From JBKECF01 sp047974375 (GTDB taxonomy: Bacteria > Bacillota > Clostridia > Lachnospirales > CAMZNU01), in the NCBI GenBank assembly GCA_047974375.1, contig JBKECF010000031.1, forward strand, positions 1 to 64,000: DNA of 64,000 nt, written 5' to 3'. The first letter of the stretch is position 1; each line of letters starts with the position of its first letter. The translations under genes were made by a program, and so were the position numbers. The notes beneath the pieces are model-generated. The model saw nothing but the letters and a program-made list of their open reading frames with translations. It was not told where the DNA came from and searched no databases. Positions 44,238-54,575 of the stretch are shown one piece after another.

Positions 44238-45038
44238 CTACGCTTCTTTGTAAAGCTTTGCTATTAGTTCCAACTTTTCACTGAACTTAACTAGTTCATT
44301 TATGTCACCTTTTTCATAAATCTGAAAAAATTGATGATTTAGTTCATTTGCGTTCTCTACTTTAGCCTTATAATACAATGCTTCTATACGGCTTAGTATT
44401 TCATCTACTAGGCTATCCCTTTTCTTTTGTATTTCTATAGTCTCTAATATTTCTTCCCTTATTTCACTCATTTGTCTATCTAAATCGTAGGAAGCTTCTG
44501 CTACATTTATTAATCTCTTTTTTACATGGTCAGGTATATTATGGCTGTATTTATAGTTCAAAGAATGTTCAATTGTTGCCCAGAAGTTCATTGCCAGCGT
44601 CCTTATTTGGATTTCCGCACGTACGGCTGTAGGACCTTCAGTTGTCATTAAAGTATAATCTATTAGCATGTGATAACTTTTATAGCCACTTTCCTTCATA
44701 CTTGTTATATAATCTCTCTCTTGCAAAACTTTTATATCATAATTTTCTCGAGATTTTATTAAATTTACCACTTGCCATATATCATCTTCGAATTTACATA
44801 AAATTCGAATACCTGCTATATCTTCAACCCCCACCGCTATATCTTCATAAGGAATACCTTTCCTTTGTGCTTTTTCCAAAATACTGGCTATTTTTTTAAC
44901 TCTTCCCTGAACTTCCTCTATAGGGGAATGGGCCCCTTTAATTATAAATTTTCGGGATAAACCATTAAGCTTTGTAACAAGTTCGTCTACACTTTGCCTG
45001 TACGGGAATAAAAATTCGTTCCAGTTTATTATATCCAT
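44238..45038 (-). CDS. Small alarmone synthetase (RelQ/YjbM-type GTP pyrophosphokinase)
   Basis: This 266-residue RelA/SpoT-synthetase-domain protein makes (p)ppGpp from ATP and GTP or GDP. Motifs in order are GVEDIAGIRILCKFEDD, ERDYITSMKESGYKSYHM and EIQIRTLAMNFWATIEH. It lacks the hydrolase (HD), TGS and ACT domains of long Rel proteins. The length is somewhat above the usual 210-230, because of a helical C-terminal tail (EEILETIEIQKKRDSLVDEI). It starts behind GAAAGGTG and is 14 bp after the end of the giant secreted protein gene, so it may be on that transcript. Confidence 0.92.
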   Translation of the reverse strand: MDIINWNEFLFPYRQSVDELVTKLNGLSRKFIIKGAHSPIEEVQGRVKKIASILEKAQRKGIPYEDIAVGVEDIAGIRILCKFEDDIWQVVNLIKSRENYDIKVLQERDYITSMKESGYKSYHMLIDYTLMTTEGPTAVRAEIQIRTLAMNFWATIEHSLNYKYSHNIPDHVKKRLINVAEASYDLDRQMSEIREEILETIEIQKKRDSLVDEILSRIEALYYKAKVENANELNHQFFQIYEKGDINELVKFSEKLELIAKLYKEA

Positions 45039-45052
45039 TTTGCACCTTTCAC

Positions 45053-48000
45053 TTACATATCTTGTAGCACTATAGCAAGCATATACATAAAATCATTCAT
45101 CTTCATATTGCTTTTGCCCTCAATATTTTCATCATTATCTAAAAATCCAATATTTATTGCCTTTTCCAATGAAACTTTATATTTGTCGTCTACTGTCGAT
45201 ATATCTTCAAATCCACTTTCCTTTAGTGAAGTCTTTTCACTTACTGCACCTGTTTTCAGTTCATACAGTCTAACTAAAGACGCTATTCCCACCTCCCTAG
45301 TTACATATGAACCGCTTACCAATAATTTACTTCTACCTAATTCTTGCAATGCTGTATTATTTACACTTTGGTTAATTTTAACAGAGCTACTATTTTTCAC
45401 CACTCCATAAATAATATTATTGAATTGGTTGGCAAAAATTTCTTTGTCTGGTTCATAAACATTTATATCTTCAATATTTATAAATGTATTTACTGTATAA
45501 TAATCATCTAAATTAGTTTCTACACTATTTTCAGCAAGCTTACCTATTCCTTTACCAATTACAGAATAAGTTCCCATAGCACTTGTATCAAAGGTATATC
45601 GATTTTCTGTTATGTTGTATTCGCTTGGTAGTGTACTCCACTTAGTTCCAGTACCATCCAGTTTATAACTTTTTAAATTATCCTCATAAACGGTGTATCT
45701 ATTACTTAGAATCATTTCTACATTCATTTTACTTGGCAAAGCACTTATTTCGTGGGTTCTATCTGGCATATTCATTGTGGCATTTATTTTTTGTGCCTTA
45801 GAAGAATAATATTCATTTTCCAAAAGCTTAATATCTTTTGCCGTGTCCTCGTTGAAATTCAAATTAATAGTACTACCTCTGCCAAAATTCAAATTATTAT
45901 TTTTTGATATTTTTTGGAAATTTCCCATGTCAAATTTAGCTATTATGTTATCTGCTTTTACAGACAAGGTTGTTTTATATTCCCCTAATGCGTCTACTAT
46001 GGAAAATGGTATTCGCACTTCTCTTTCTTTATAGTGTTTTCCATTATATGCAGTTAAATCTATTGCATAGTCATATAACCCTTGGTCTATAACCTTTGCA
46101 ATAAAACGTTGATCTGCATTGTAGTTAGGTTTACCATCTGCACCTGTTTCGCCATGTTTAAATTCATAAATAAGTTTTCCATCTTCTATTGTAATATCGA
46201 AATCTTCTTCAGGTAATGGGTACAAGTCTGGATTTATATCACCGTCATATTCATTAGGGTCGCTACCTGTGCGTAATCTTATGGACTCGGACCAATGGCT
46301 ATCTTTCGTCCTTAAATTCGGTCCTTCTTCCACTAATCCATAATAAGGTACTTCTATTTGAATAGAATCTGTAAAGTTTTTATTGTCAGCTACTTCAACT
46401 ATATAGCTGTATGTTTCACTGCCAACGCCCATACCTTCCTTTGTAATGGTTCTTCTTGTTTTTGCCCTAAAGTAGTATTCCTTGTTTCCAATTAAAGCAT
46501 TAAACTTTGCACCAAAAGTTGAAACCATTCCATTAGCACCTATATATTGATTTCCATTTCCTTCGCCTGCATCGGTTATACCAACTATGTTTTCGTTTTT
46601 ATCAGCTCCAACACGTAGCCATTCAACTATTATATAATCCATATCAATGGGCATTAGCTCAAGGCCATTTTCCTTGTTTACAATTTCCATAGAATCTTTA
46701 CTTATAGGACCTAGCCCCCTTGGGCTATTTGGTGCAATCATATCTAAAGTTCTGCAATTCTCCGGCGAAGACCAGTCTGATGTTGCATTTCCATTGTAAG
46801 ACCTTATCCAGAAATAATATTCTGTATCAGGGAAGAAACCTTTTATTGTGTAGTAAATATATTCCTTTCCATTTTCCACAACTATTTTTCCATCTTTTTC
46901 CAAGGTTTCATTATCTACACTTATACCACCAGCCGTGTAATCACTAGGTAATTCACTATACTTTAATTCATAGTCCAAGCCTTGGCTATATTCCCATTTT
47001 ACTGTTATTTCCGTATCTGTATAATCTGAAATTTCTAAATATACAGCTGTAGGAACTACTATAATGTCCCCTCTGTCTTTTAAGGTTGTTGCCATTACAT
47101 GGGACGGTTCATCTGCGTACAATCTTTTTCCATCTTTTTCTATATACATCCTTAAATAGGTAATGTACAATGTATCTTCATTTAATTTCCCTGGTGTTGG
47201 TGCGTTGCTATCTGTTACTATATAATTCAATTCTTGTCCATCTACAGTTGGAGTAATAGACGTCCATTCCTCATTAACAATAGATTCATAGTAGGGGTTA
47301 TACCCACCACTTTCCTCTACATGATTAAATTCAGCTGTGTATATTTCATAATTAACACCATCAATTGTTATATCTCTTACTGGAAGAAGATTTGCCTCTT
47401 CATTTTTTGCTCCCAAAGTAATTAACGTATTTTGTATTGCTTTTTTAGCATTTGCCAAAGATAGATTTGTAAACTTTTCATCGTATAAGTAAAGTACTTT
47501 ACTCCTATCATCTAGTTTTTCGGCATCTTTTCCATATACAATATTTCCATTTTTATCTACACCTATTATGGCATACCAATTGTCTGTTTTTTCGTCATAG
47601 GCTTCATAATAATATCCATCCCATTCAATTGTATATGTTTCTGTAGTTATTTCAGCTACACCATTGTCATCTTCTTTTATTCTTAAGGGAGGTGTACCCA
47701 TAGTAAGAGGGTCTATTATTATTTCTCCTTCTTTAGGAATAAAAACTGAATAATACTCATACTCCGAAACCTCACCTGTTTTGTCACGAATTGCTAATAT
47801 TTTTATGTAATAAACTTTATTATCTTCTAAAGGCATAAATTTAGTTGCACCATTTACCATAGAAACATAATTATTTATTGTAGTTTTATAAACTAAAGTA
47901 TTAGTCTTACTGCTTAATGGATAATCTTCAGAGTTAAAAGATGTTGCTGGCTCTTCAAATAAATAGCTTTCTTCAAACCTTGCATCATATAAGTTTTTTG

Positions 48001-49417
48001 CATCATCTGTTACCCATATTCTATAAGATAAGTTTTCATCTAAAAATTGATTGTTGTATTCTTCTAATGCCGCAGCAACTTCCTCGTCTGTGTATGGATC
48101 TCTTAAAAATGCCTGCCAAAACATTTCGAAGGATGTACTATCTGTTGTTGCATTATGTATTATAGGCCTGTATGGGTCGAAATCATTATGAGTGGGGTCA
48201 TAATAGGCTAAATTTGAATAAACACTGTAGCTCGGGTCACCGGCATATTCAATTATTATTCTGTACTCCATAGGATATTTTGGATAATCAGCATACCAAA
48301 AGTTAACTGTACTTGCACTTAAGCCTTCTATAGTACCTAAATCTGTCCATAACTCCGTACCTTCCGGCCTTTCTTGTACTGTTATTCTTGTTATTGTAGA
48401 ACCACTTGATGATAAATCATCCCAATACAAGCGTATTCTATCTGTACCTTCTGCAGTTAAGTATAGTTCTGGTCGCACGTAGGCATTGTTTGCTCTATAT
48501 TCCCTTGAACTAAAGGCTATAGGATAATTTACCCCATCTATATTCACCTTAGCATTTATCGTTTCCCTTAGAGGACTACCATTAACTAAGGGCTCAATTG
48601 CCAAGGCATACATTCTACCTATTTCTATGTCGCTTGCATCGAAGGTGTAAGTTACTGTTCCATTGGAATTAAAAACTAATTTGCTATCATCTATTGCTAC
48701 ATCACTAAAAGGCACTGTTGGCACTTTGTCCACTTCATCACCACCAATTGCATATGTTAGTCTATAACCATCAAATACATTTTTACCGTCATAAGTCGGG
48801 TTGCTCCATGTAACAGTAAATGAGTTTGGCGTTGACTTATCAGCATTTACACCTATATCTGTTAAATATAAATATTCCGAATCCTTTTCTATATCACTAT
48901 ACTCAGCATTTGCCCATTCATAAACGGCATCGCCATTATTATCGTAGCCCACTAATAGCCTATGCCTATGGTTTGGCACTACTTTATACGAATAAATACT
49001 GCCACCATCTAAAGGTCCATCGTATGTGTAGGTTTCTGTTTCTGCTGCTATTTCCGTAGAGCCATCTACAGTAGGTGGAAATACGATTTTATCTGTTTGA
49101 TTGTAACTTTTGCCTGCTGTTGTATTTCTCCATTGAAGTGTATAATTTCTACCAAAAAGACCTGTAGACTCGACATAACCTTGAGCATTGTATGCATCTC
49201 CTTTGGCACTAGGTGCATACACAGGGTCATCTATATTATCGGAAGTTTTTGCCCCTGTTCCCGGATTTTCCCAACTTATTGTAAAGTTGTAGGAATCGGA
49301 AATTGTATTAGGTATATTATTTATTACCATCTCCGTAATTCTATTTTGTGTGTCAGCAAAAATACTTACACACATAATTAGTGAAAATATAAGAGCCAGT
49401 ATAGATAGTTTTTTCAT
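45053..49417 (-). CDS. Giant secreted fibronectin-III protein with S-layer-like C-terminus
   Basis: This 1454-residue protein has an N-terminal signal peptide (MKKLSILALIFSLIMCVSIFA, cut before DTQN). It contains several fibronectin type III-like repeats, recognisable by patterns such as NSFTVTWSNP, ITVKWEYSQGLDYELKYSEL and DTEYYFWIRSYNG. There is no catalytic motif that I can recognise. The last 70 residues (EVGIASLVRLYELKTG, SLEKAINIGFLDND) resemble an SLH domain, so it probably sits on the cell wall as a surface or adhesion layer protein. It is acidic, Asp/Glu/Tyr-rich and almost free of cysteine. It follows the larger gene at 49487, from which a terminator separates it, and starts after AAAGGGA. 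Confidence 0.8.
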   Translation of the reverse strand: MKKLSILALIFSLIMCVSIFADTQNRITEMVINNIPNTISDSYNFTISWENPGTGAKTSDNIDDPVYAPSAKGDAYNAQGYVESTGLFGRNYTLQWRNTTAGKSYNQTDKIVFPPTVDGSTEIAAETETYTYDGPLDGGSIYSYKVVPNHRHRLLVGYDNNGDAVYEWANAEYSDIEKDSEYLYLTDIGVNADKSTPNSFTVTWSNPTYDGKNVFDGYRLTYAIGGDEVDKVPTVPFSDVAIDDSKLVFNSNGTVTYTFDASDIEIGRMYALAIEPLVNGSPLRETINAKVNIDGVNYPIAFSSREYRANNAYVRPELYLTAEGTDRIRLYWDDLSSSGSTITRITVQERPEGTELWTDLGTIEGLSASTVNFWYADYPKYPMEYRIIIEYAGDPSYSVYSNLAYYDPTHNDFDPYRPIIHNATTDSTSFEMFWQAFLRDPYTDEEVAAALEEYNNQFLDENLSYRIWVTDDAKNLYDARFEESYLFEEPATSFNSEDYPLSSKTNTLVYKTTINNYVSMVNGATKFMPLEDNKVYYIKILAIRDKTGEVSEYEYYSVFIPKEGEIIIDPLTMGTPPLRIKEDDNGVAEITTETYTIEWDGYYYEAYDEKTDNWYAIIGVDKNGNIVYGKDAEKLDDRSKVLYLYDEKFTNLSLANAKKAIQNTLITLGAKNEEANLLPVRDITIDGVNYEIYTAEFNHVEESGGYNPYYESIVNEEWTSITPTVDGQELNYIVTDSNAPTPGKLNEDTLYITYLRMYIEKDGKRLYADEPSHVMATTLKDRGDIIVVPTAVYLEISDYTDTEITVKWEYSQGLDYELKYSELPSDYTAGGISVDNETLEKDGKIVVENGKEYIYYTIKGFFPDTEYYFWIRSYNGNATSDWSSPENCRTLDMIAPNSPRGLGPISKDSMEIVNKENGLELMPIDMDYIIVEWLRVGADKNENIVGITDAGEGNGNQYIGANGMVSTFGAKFNALIGNKEYYFRAKTRRTITKEGMGVGSETYSYIVEVADNKNFTDSIQIEVPYYGLVEEGPNLRTKDSHWSESIRLRTGSDPNEYDGDINPDLYPLPEEDFDITIEDGKLIYEFKHGETGADGKPNYNADQRFIAKVIDQGLYDYAIDLTAYNGKHYKEREVRIPFSIVDALGEYKTTLSVKADNIIAKFDMGNFQKISKNNNLNFGRGSTINLNFNEDTAKDIKLLENEYYSSKAQKINATMNMPDRTHEISALPSKMNVEMILSNRYTVYEDNLKSYKLDGTGTKWSTLPSEYNITENRYTFDTSAMGTYSVIGKGIGKLAENSVETNLDDYYTVNTFINIEDINVYEPDKEIFANQFNNIIYGVVKNSSSVKINQSVNNTALQELGRSKLLVSGSYVTREVGIASLVRLYELKTGAVSEKTSLKESGFEDISTVDDKYKVSLEKAINIGFLDNDENIEGKSNMKMNDFMYMLAIVLQDM

Positions 49418-49446
49418 ATTTCCCTTTCTCTTTACCTATAGTAAAA

Positions 49447-49482
49447 ACCTATTCTGCACCATGGGTTCGCCGCAGAATAGGT
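49447..49482 (-). terminator. Terminator between the two giant secreted protein genes
   Basis: On the minus strand ACCTATTCTGC and GCAGAATAGGT form an 11-bp stem followed by TTTTT, directly after the stop at 49487. Some read-through would feed the gene at 45053, for which no separate promoter is evident. Confidence 0.8.
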
Positions 49483-49486
49483 CGAA

Positions 49487-52400
49487 CTAATTTAAATTTA
49501 TTTTTGAATCTAAAGTTTGAATTATTAATAAAAATTCTTTTACTGTTAATGTATTGCTACCATCTAATTCTAAATTTGTATTTAAACCCATTTCTGTTGC
49601 CACAGCAATATTTTTTTTATACTTCTTATTTATATTTTTCATGGCAGACATTGAGCTATGGTTGCTTATAGTATATGAATTTAAGTCAATACCCGATTTT
49701 TTAGCATAAATATTTGTAATGTAATAAATTACTACCTCGCTATTTACATCTTTATTTAAATTTCTATTTGTGGTATTTATACCTTTAGACTTTAAATACT
49801 TAACTGGGTCTTCCCCAACTTTAGCGCCAAGCATTCGTGCTGTTGTACCTACTACCATTAAGTTTGTAGCTGGTGCATTTGCCTTAAATGTATTTCCATT
49901 ACCAAAATAATCCGTTAAATTATGCTTAGTTATTAGGCTTAATAAGTCCTTATTTGCTTCTACATTAGGCAAGGATATTTTCGTTTTTGTAAATCCAAAA
50001 GTTCCACATTCATCATGAGTAAAGGTAATTTTCCCGCCTTTAACACTATTTTTAGCCACCCAAATATTATTTTTATATAGATATCCTGCTATATCTCCAT
50101 CTATTTCTCCAATGTAAGACACAGAAAGCGGCTTTTCAAATTTAGATACTGTCGCGTTGTTGTTTCCACTTAAGTTGTCATAAAAACCATCTTCAACTGT
50201 TTCCCTAACTTCATAAGTCATTTCTTTTAATGCCTTTAAGATAGTATCTTGCATTTCCTTTGGAATATCTTCATCTTCAATGCCGTCTTTTATGTCGTCT
50301 ATATATTCACCAATAACCGAGTCATTTTCTAATAACTTCAATAGTTCATCATAAACTCCTGTTTCCCAATCCTTTATTGGCTTTTCTACTCCTACTAAGT
50401 CAGCATAAAAAGATACTCTGTCTGTTCCTGCGTTAGCTGAATTTATTTTTGATATATTTACTCCATTTACAGATACAGCTAAATAAAAATCTAATATATC
50501 CTCACGTTGTAAATCATCACTTAGTGCTTTATAGGCACTATTAGCTTCTGTTACCGCATTTGCCGGTAATATAAACTCTATATTTTCATATATAACTTTT
50601 ATGCCTTTATTATTTTTATTTAAAAATTCTAAAGACTGAGCAGGAATATAGTAAATATTCTCTTTACCAGATTTTGCTGGTTCTAAAACAAACATTGAAT
50701 TTCTATTTTGTTCTGAATTCCCCTCTAATTTATCCTCACGATATACAAGTTGATAGTCATCGGCATCCTCTAAAATCGTCCAAGCCGGGTCATCCATTAC
50801 CTCTTTTATTAAGTCTTTTAAGCGTTCTGTCCAATCATTAATATCCTCTTCCTTGTCGTAGTCTTCTTGTACAAAGTCTGTACGAGTACGTACAATGTTT
50901 GAGTACATTGAACGTCCACCTTTGCTATCTACTAACCTAACTTTAAAGGAATAATTAACTCCAGGAATTAGACCAGAAATCTTATAGGTGAAATTTCTGT
51001 AACCTTCATTATTTAATTCTGTTGCATATTTTTTAAGATCACTTATATTCATTCTTATGCCATCGCTAAATGTGCCACTTCCTGCTTTTACTGCATACTC
51101 CAAAAATAAATCTGTACCCAAGGCATCTAAAGTTGCTACAGGTGCATCGAAGTTTAATATAACTTCTGTTTTAGGGTCGTATGCAAAGGCGTCACTTTCT
51201 TGCAAAATCTTTAAATTAATTGGCGCTTTTAAATTCGGCGTTGTTACGCTTACATTGTCCCATGTTGAATAGGATTCTTTGCCATTATAAGTACGTACAG
51301 CACGAACATAATAAAAATATAATGTATTCGGCGATAAGGTTCTGTCTGTAAAATAAACTTTGCCATCTTTTTCTATAACTGTTACATTGGCAGAAGTGCC
51401 ACTAAAGTTAGTACCATCATATACCATTACACTTCCACTTGTAGTAAACTCATATCCAACTTTTTTTGTATTAGCCCCTGGAAATGTGTCCCAAGAATAT
51501 TTATAAGGCTCTCTTGTATTTAAATAACTATCACTAATGGGATTAGGTGTTGTTCGTATAACTTGATAAGATATATCCTCGTAGCCACCGTTACTATTAG
51601 CCATAATTATATCATCCCAAGATAAAACCGTGTAATCTGAATTTATTTCATTTACCACTACGTCCGGCATAGGCGGTGTTATATCATCTACGTTGGGCTG
51701 GTCCTTTCTATCCCCAGTGGTTGCCGCAAGTATTGGAGATAAAATAGACCCGTCTAGCCTATTAATACTCGTATCTTTTTTATTATTATCCACTACAAAA
51801 TCTATATAAATATAATATTTAGTATTTATATCTAGCCCATCTATTTTTAATTCTCTATTTATTTCTGTGCCATTATTAATCATTGATATTTTTTCCATAT
51901 CATTTATTTTAATATTGGCAATACGAACAGTTCTATCATCTCTTAGAGTATTTAAAGCCTGTTTACCATTTATTTTATAAGATGTATAGCCATTTATATC
52001 CGACATAGCAACAACCCCACCATCTTTATTTGGATTGTATGTTACAGGATAGGTTTTATTTACTCTAGTATCCCCACTTATATCTAAATCGTAAGGTAGT
52101 CCATTTAATGTATTTCGCATAAACTTTTCATTTTCTGATATATACACATTAAAATACATATCCCCATATTTAAATGGATTATCTGCATCTACATTTTCTA
52201 AAGTTTCTCTACTATATATTTTCTCTAAATATTCTCTTAGTGCTTTACCGTCTAATTCCCAATATGTAGTAAGGGAAACTTCATCTTTTTTTGCACCTTC
52301 GTCTGTGAAAGTTGCTACATTGTTTGTTATTTTAGCATCTTGGGGAGGCGGTGCTACTATACCACTATCATCATTTAAAGTAACACTATCAAAGTTGGAT

Positions 52401-54487
52401 GCTGGAAAGTCAATATCTTCTCCATTAATTTCTGCTAAATCCATTGTAAAAAAATAAATCTCTGGGTAATGTAAATATATATCCGATTGTAAAGGCTCGC
52501 CTTCTTTTAAAGCACGATATACAATATCTACATCTGCTACATACATATTGGAATCTCTATCGGCTCTATAATAAAAATTTAGTGGCTCTGGCTTTGTATT
52601 TACTATGTAATTTTTGTCATTACCATTTAATAATGTATATTGCACCATTAATTCACCAGTTTTAGCGTCTTTCCATATATCCAGTTTAATTTTCCCTACA
52701 ACCTCCGAGCTACTAGTTGTGTCTGGATCCGTAAAGGCATTTAAATCATATACTAGCTCTAACTTTCCATCAGGGTTATCTACAAAATACTGGTCTATAT
52801 TTTTTGCATAGCCAATATCCCATTGCATATTCATAGTTAGTTCTTTTTCTGTATCGGAACCTTCTATTTTTGTAAAGTCATCCTCTGTTACATCAAAGTT
52901 TGATGGTGGAACTATTACATTTTCATTTCCCTTGGATACTAATTCTAAAATTTGAGAATAAATATAGTCATCGTAGTTTACTGAATTTAAATTTTCAAAG
53001 TCTTTGTTAGGGCTAAAAAATATTTGATAAAAATATTTAGAGCCTGCAGTATCTGTACTTAAGGGGAAGGAAACAACTTTTTGACCAGTACTTTTTACTT
53101 CCCTCGTTGCAGATGGCCTTAAGTTATTAGCAGAAGTTCCTGTAAACAAGGCGTAAAATCCTATATAACCTTCATAAGGAGTTAAATTTATATTTAACCT
53201 ATCCCCATCATCAACTACTTCATACTTGGGGAAAGTAAAAACTTTACCGAAATCTATTGATGTATTTTTAGTTTCCACACCTGTATCGCCTTCGTCACTT
53301 ACCCCTAGCTGAACCTTGTCGTAAATTGTTCCAGCATAAAGTTCTGAAAGGTAAATACTAACTCTTTTACCTTGCACCCCTATAAGCTTAAATTTTTCTT
53401 GGTCTGGCGTAAATATAACAGCAGAAGAACCTGTTGTTACATTCATAATATCGTCTATACGTATCTGTCTTGTAATACCCTTGTCTATACCTGCTGTTGA
53501 AGTTAAGTCCATTACAAAGTTAAAGTTATAATTTTTATCTACAGTATTGTAACCTGAACCATCCCACGAAAGCGGCAAGTCAAAAGAGATTTTTAAACCT
53601 ACTTCGTCACTACCTGGATTTTCATCCATTGGCGGCCTCGCTTGATTTATAATTGTATCTACAAATTTCAAACTAGCATCAGACATTAAATTAGATGTAT
53701 CGGAATTGGCAAAAGGTTCTGACTTAAAAGTATTTTTATTTAGCCCCGTTAGTAACTTCACACGAGATGGCTCTGGAGTTGGTTTTATTGTATCTCCAGA
53801 TAAGTTAAGCTCTACATCGTAAATTCTACCTTCTTTTAATTGATTAGTAGTAAATTTAAAATTGCCATCTGCATCCCATAAAAAGTGCATAGTTTTATTG
53901 TCGTATTTAAAAGAAAAGCCTGTTTCTTGTACTATGGAAAAGCTTGGCGTACTTTCAGCCTCTGTATTTGTTTTATTAAAATAATAATTGCTATCGGCAG
54001 CATTTAAATCTGTTTCCGGGTATTTATCGTAATTTAAATAGGCATTTACGTCATTGCTATAAATCATTAGGGAGCTTAAGTAGGCTGGGTCTGATTTTGT
54101 TGATGCGGGATTCCCTTCGTCATATTTTTCGTGGGAATTAATAATATATTTTACATTTGCTTTATCATTTGCTCTATTTACAACTAAATGGACAAACTTT
54201 CCTGCATCTAGTGGATAGGACATTACATAGGTAAAATTACTTATGTCTGAATTATTATAACTATCCATAGGAAAAGTAAATGTACCATTTTCCTTAATTG
54301 TATTTTGGTTAGCTAAAGTTGGCGTGTCCTCGTTAATGCCGTGTGCCAAAGTTTCAAAGTGGCTATAAGAAAAATCCGGCTTTGCCCCGTATGCTTTTAC
54401 TCCATTAAAATTAAAACTAACTATAAACGTATTTAAAAATAAAATTATCCCTAAACTTAGTGATAATAATTTTCTTCCTTGATTCAT
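49487..54487 (-). CDS. Giant secreted fibronectin-III protein with S-layer-like C-terminus
   Basis: This 1666-residue secreted protein has a signal peptide (KLLSLSLGIILFLNTFIVSF, then mature part after about residue 35). The first two thirds contain long beta-rich segments. A clear fibronectin III run (SDYTVLSWDDI, LSPNTLYFYYVRAVRTYNGK, GLIPGVNYSFKVRLVDSKG) spans about residues 950-1240. The C-terminal part (about 1400-1666) includes a cell-surface-type beta region with FTHDECGTFGF, then weak SLH-like helices. It shares organisation with the downstream 1454-residue protein, so the two are paralogues acting together. No enzymatic motif is visible. A promoter lies just upstream. Confidence 0.8.
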   Translation of the reverse strand: MNQGRKLLSLSLGIILFLNTFIVSFNFNGVKAYGAKPDFSYSHFETLAHGINEDTPTLANQNTIKENGTFTFPMDSYNNSDISNFTYVMSYPLDAGKFVHLVVNRANDKANVKYIINSHEKYDEGNPASTKSDPAYLSSLMIYSNDVNAYLNYDKYPETDLNAADSNYYFNKTNTEAESTPSFSIVQETGFSFKYDNKTMHFLWDADGNFKFTTNQLKEGRIYDVELNLSGDTIKPTPEPSRVKLLTGLNKNTFKSEPFANSDTSNLMSDASLKFVDTIINQARPPMDENPGSDEVGLKISFDLPLSWDGSGYNTVDKNYNFNFVMDLTSTAGIDKGITRQIRIDDIMNVTTGSSAVIFTPDQEKFKLIGVQGKRVSIYLSELYAGTIYDKVQLGVSDEGDTGVETKNTSIDFGKVFTFPKYEVVDDGDRLNINLTPYEGYIGFYALFTGTSANNLRPSATREVKSTGQKVVSFPLSTDTAGSKYFYQIFFSPNKDFENLNSVNYDDYIYSQILELVSKGNENVIVPPSNFDVTEDDFTKIEGSDTEKELTMNMQWDIGYAKNIDQYFVDNPDGKLELVYDLNAFTDPDTTSSSEVVGKIKLDIWKDAKTGELMVQYTLLNGNDKNYIVNTKPEPLNFYYRADRDSNMYVADVDIVYRALKEGEPLQSDIYLHYPEIYFFTMDLAEINGEDIDFPASNFDSVTLNDDSGIVAPPPQDAKITNNVATFTDEGAKKDEVSLTTYWELDGKALREYLEKIYSRETLENVDADNPFKYGDMYFNVYISENEKFMRNTLNGLPYDLDISGDTRVNKTYPVTYNPNKDGGVVAMSDINGYTSYKINGKQALNTLRDDRTVRIANIKINDMEKISMINNGTEINRELKIDGLDINTKYYIYIDFVVDNNKKDTSINRLDGSILSPILAATTGDRKDQPNVDDITPPMPDVVVNEINSDYTVLSWDDIIMANSNGGYEDISYQVIRTTPNPISDSYLNTREPYKYSWDTFPGANTKKVGYEFTTSGSVMVYDGTNFSGTSANVTVIEKDGKVYFTDRTLSPNTLYFYYVRAVRTYNGKESYSTWDNVSVTTPNLKAPINLKILQESDAFAYDPKTEVILNFDAPVATLDALGTDLFLEYAVKAGSGTFSDGIRMNISDLKKYATELNNEGYRNFTYKISGLIPGVNYSFKVRLVDSKGGRSMYSNIVRTRTDFVQEDYDKEEDINDWTERLKDLIKEVMDDPAWTILEDADDYQLVYREDKLEGNSEQNRNSMFVLEPAKSGKENIYYIPAQSLEFLNKNNKGIKVIYENIEFILPANAVTEANSAYKALSDDLQREDILDFYLAVSVNGVNISKINSANAGTDRVSFYADLVGVEKPIKDWETGVYDELLKLLENDSVIGEYIDDIKDGIEDEDIPKEMQDTILKALKEMTYEVRETVEDGFYDNLSGNNNATVSKFEKPLSVSYIGEIDGDIAGYLYKNNIWVAKNSVKGGKITFTHDECGTFGFTKTKISLPNVEANKDLLSLITKHNLTDYFGNGNTFKANAPATNLMVVGTTARMLGAKVGEDPVKYLKSKGINTTNRNLNKDVNSEVVIYYITNIYAKKSGIDLNSYTISNHSSMSAMKNINKKYKKNIAVATEMGLNTNLELDGSNTLTVKEFLLIIQTLDSKINLN

Positions 54488-54522
54488 TTTATGTCCCTTT
54501 CCAAAATATATTTTTGTTTTTT

Positions 54523-54551
54523 ATTCTACCTTATATACATTCATAAGTAAA
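54523..54551 (-). promoter_or_regulatory. Candidate promoter for the giant secreted proteins
   Basis: On the minus strand TTTACT is separated by 17 bp from TAGAAT, ending about 35 bp before the start codon at 54487. Confidence 0.5.
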
Positions 54552-54575
54552 TTAATTTTTAGCTATTTGCAAAGG

